Assembly: GCF_000349725.1 (NCBI RefSeq)
Contig: NZ_KB714692.1
Location: forward strand, 815 to 34,728
DNA: 33,914 nt
Source: Ligilactobacillus pobuzihii E100301 = KCTC 13174
GTDB taxonomy: Bacteria; Bacillota; Bacilli; Lactobacillales; Lactobacillaceae
Direction: 5' to 3'
Shown here piece after piece: positions 31,863 to 33,914 of the stretch. Both the position numbers and the translations under genes were made by a program. How positions within the stretch are numbered: the stretch's first letter is position 1; each line of letters begins with the position of its first letter. The notes beneath the pieces were generated by a model, which was not told where the DNA came from, did not search any database, and saw only the letters and a program-made list of their open reading frames with translations.

Positions 31863-33914
31863 ATGGTAATGACAAAAGAAATGCCTAAAAAAACAATCGG
31901 CAAGTTTGGTACATTAACACCCAAAATGAACCGCTACAGAGAGGAGATTTTAAACGCTGAACCTTATGTTGACCCGGAAAGAGCGGTGCTTACGACCGAG
32001 GCTTACAAAAAATACCAAGATCAGCAAGTCGACATTATCCGAGCTCGCGTCTTGGAACACATTTTGCATAATATGACGATCTTTATTGAACAAGACACTC
32101 TACTAGTCGGCAACCAGGCGCAACACAACCGCTGGGCTCCTGTCTTTCCTGAGTATTCAATGAACTGGGTCATCGATGAACTAGATACTTTTGATAAACG
32201 CTCTGGTGATGTTTTTTATATTACCGATGAAGCGAAGGATGAGTTACGGAAGATCGCACCATTCTGGCAACATAACACTTTAGAAGACAGAGGTTATGCT
32301 GCCTTCCCCGAAAAAAGCAAACTATTTTACGACCTGGGAGTGATCGGCGCGGACGGTAACATTACTTCTGGTGACGGACACATTGCTGTCAATTATGAAA
32401 CTGTCATTAAATACGGTTTAGTTGCGTACGAAAAACGAATCAAAGACGAAATGGAAAAACTCGACTTAACCGACATCGATAACCAAAAGAAGCTTTACTT
32501 CTATCAAGCTGGTTTGATCGTGATCAAGGCAACCCGAGACTTCGCAGAAAGATATTCTAAGCTAGCAAGAAAACAAGCTGCACAAACCACTGATGAAAAA
32601 CGGCGGACCGAGTTACTAGAAATCGCCCGTATCATGCACAAAATTCCCTATCAGCCCGCTGATAACTTCTATGAAGCAATTCAAGCTGTTTGGTTGATCC
32701 ATTTAGTTTTGCAGATCGAATCCAACGGACATTCGGTTTCTTACGGTCGGCTAGATCAATATCTGGACCCATTTTATGAAAAGGATCTTGCTACAGGCCA
32801 GATCACATCCGAAAAAGCAACCGAATTACTTACCAACTTATGTATGAAGACTTTAACGATCAACAAAGTGCGGTCATGGGCGCATACTGAATTTTCGGCT
32901 GGTAGCCCGCTTTACCAAAATATTACGATCGGTGGTCAGACTCCTGATGGTAAAGATGCGGTCAATGATATGTCTTATTTGATTTTAAATGCTATCGTGC
33001 AGTCTCATTTACCCCAGCCCAATCTAACTGTCCGTTATCATCACGGACTCAGCAACCACTTCATGGATCAGTGTGTCGCAGTGATCAAGGAAGGTTTAGG
33101 GATGCCAGCCTTTAATAATGATGAAGTGATCATTCCTTCCTTCATTGCCAGAGGCATCAAAAAAGAAGACGCATATAATTACAGCGCTATCGGATGTGTC
33201 GAAACTGCAGTGCCTGGCAAATGGGGTTATCGTTGCACCGGAATGAGTTTTATCAACTTTCCACGGACCTTACTCATTGTTATGAATGGTGGTAAAGACC
33301 CTGAATCTGGTAAACAACTCCTGCCAAATTACGGACACTTTACTGAAATGACCTCGTATGAAGAACTATTTACAGCTTGGGATAAATCCTTACGTGAAAT
33401 GACCCGTCAAAGTGTGATCATCGAAAATACTTGTGATCTAGCCTTGGAGCAAAATTATCCGGATATCTTATGCTCAGTCCTAACAAAAGATTGCATTAGC
33501 AGAGGTAAGACTATCAAAGAAGGCGGAGCAGTTTACGATTTTATCAGTGGTCTGCAAGTTGGGATCGCCAACTTAGCCGATTCACTAGTTTCCATTAAAA
33601 AACTTGTTTTTGATGAACAAAAAATCACTAAACAAGAACTCTGGAATGCTTTACGCGACAACTTTAAAAGTGAAGGTCAAGAAGAACTTCGGCAAATGTT
33701 GATCAACGACGCACCTAAATATGGTAATGACATTGATGAAGTCGACCAACTGATCGTCGATGCTTATCAGCCATATATCGATGAGATCTCCAAGTACAAA
33801 AATACGCGTTATGGGCGTGGACCGATCGGCGGCAAGCGTTATGCCGGCACTTCTTCGATCTCAGCTAACGTTGGCCAAGGTCACAGCACACTAGCCACGC
33901 CAGATGGTAGATAC
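31863..33914 (+). CDS. YbiW/PflF-like glycyl radical enzyme, truncated by the window edge
   Basis: The frame is open for 684 codons from ATG 31863 (AAGGAG nine bases upstream) to the last base. The family has about 790-810 residues, so the C-terminal glycyl-radical loop lies outside the window. The thiyl cysteine and general base are in AIGCVETAVPGKWGYRCTG (C-V-E), and QGHSTLATPDGRY opens the last conserved block. From memory, segments such as SGLQVGIANL, LINDAPKYGND and RYGRGPIGG match E. coli YbiW closely, rather than glycerol dehydratase, choline lyase or PFL. YbiW-type enzymes have been described as 1,5-anhydroglucitol-6-phosphate dehydratases; databases often name them formate acetyltransferase or glycerol dehydratase. 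Cytosolic, strictly anaerobic. Operon with the activase; divergent gldA fits a three-carbon product. Confidence 0.9.
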   Translation, partial: MVMTKEMPKKTIGKFGTLTPKMNRYREEILNAEPYVDPERAVLTTEAYKKYQDQQVDIIRARVLEHILHNMTIFIEQDTLLVGNQAQHNRWAPVFPEYSMNWVIDELDTFDKRSGDVFYITDEAKDELRKIAPFWQHNTLEDRGYAAFPEKSKLFYDLGVIGADGNITSGDGHIAVNYETVIKYGLVAYEKRIKDEMEKLDLTDIDNQKKLYFYQAGLIVIKATRDFAERYSKLARKQAAQTTDEKRRTELLEIARIMHKIPYQPADNFYEAIQAVWLIHLVLQIESNGHSVSYGRLDQYLDPFYEKDLATGQITSEKATELLTNLCMKTLTINKVRSWAHTEFSAGSPLYQNITIGGQTPDGKDAVNDMSYLILNAIVQSHLPQPNLTVRYHHGLSNHFMDQCVAVIKEGLGMPAFNNDEVIIPSFIARGIKKEDAYNYSAIGCVETAVPGKWGYRCTGMSFINFPRTLLIVMNGGKDPESGKQLLPNYGHFTEMTSYEELFTAWDKSLREMTRQSVIIENTCDLALEQNYPDILCSVLTKDCISRGKTIKEGGAVYDFISGLQVGIANLADSLVSIKKLVFDEQKITKQELWNALRDNFKSEGQEELRQMLINDAPKYGNDIDEVDQLIVDAYQPYIDEISKYKNTRYGRGPIGGKRYAGTSSISANVGQGHSTLATPDGRY

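Noticed and set aside
31863-33914. Glycerol dehydratase or pyruvate formate-lyase
   Set aside because: The active-site surroundings and middle segments resemble YbiW/PflF instead; PFL would have adjacent paired cysteines.
1-33914. CRISPR arrays, prophage genes, insertion sequences, rRNA and tRNA genes
   Set aside because: None were recognised; the repeats present are short intergenic elements without regular spacers or transposase genes.

Overview
The window is a low-GC Firmicutes chromosome segment, almost certainly from a lactobacillus (Lactobacillaceae). The evidence is the adenosylcobalamin-dependent ribonucleoside-triphosphate reductase (RtpR), an inducible-type ornithine decarboxylase very like that of Lactobacillus 30a, a lactic-acid-bacterial PepN, CopY with cop boxes, an FLP-like Crp/Fnr regulator, AGGAGG-type ribosome sites and frequent GTG/TTG starts. 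No phage, insertion sequence, CRISPR array, rRNA or tRNA gene was recognised.

Layout. 1-4.2 kb: ornithine decarboxylase (minus) divergent from an APC amino-acid antiporter (plus); the antiporter is preceded by a short leader ORF and a hairpin that can mask its ribosome site. 4.3-8.5 kb: MgtA-type Mg2+ ATPase and homocysteine methyltransferase MmuM, with a decayed membrane-protein fragment between them. 8.6-11.9 kb: copper operon copY - membrane cupredoxin - cytosolic cupredoxin - copA, behind two cop boxes. 12-17.3 kb: aldo/keto reductase, aminopeptidase PepN and a 3-hydroxyacyl-CoA dehydrogenase, separated by copies of a structured intergenic repeat. 17.5-21.2 kb: a metal/redox locus with an HMA metallochaperone, a shortened RIC/ScdA-like protein and a P1B ATPase with CPG instead of CPC, behind an FNR-type box; convergent to it lie a DUF488 gene and an FLP-like regulator with two spaced cysteines. 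21.3-25.3 kb: split-barrel flavin-type protein, then the B12 operon rtpR - cobalamin adenosyltransferase - DUF4430 lipoprotein, with paired NrdR boxes. 25.4-29.6 kb: SMR exporter with a structured leader, two unknown small proteins, an SDR and an NAD(P)-binding protein. 29.6-33.9 kb: glycerol dehydrogenase GldA divergent from a glycyl-radical-enzyme activase and a YbiW/PflF-like glycyl radical enzyme that runs off the right edge.

Most interesting: (1) the FLP / CPG-ATPase / mini-RIC locus, with a box centred about 41.5 bases upstream of the predicted transcription start; (2) the GldA plus YbiW-like locus, which fits a radical route from anhydro- or deoxy-sugar phosphates to 1,2-propanediol, and whose activase has lost the central cysteine of its radical-SAM motif; (3) the translated leader and hairpin before the antiporter; (4) a self-contained B12 acquisition/activation/use operon; and (5) a repeat family with a conserved loop and stem arms that differ between copies but still pair.
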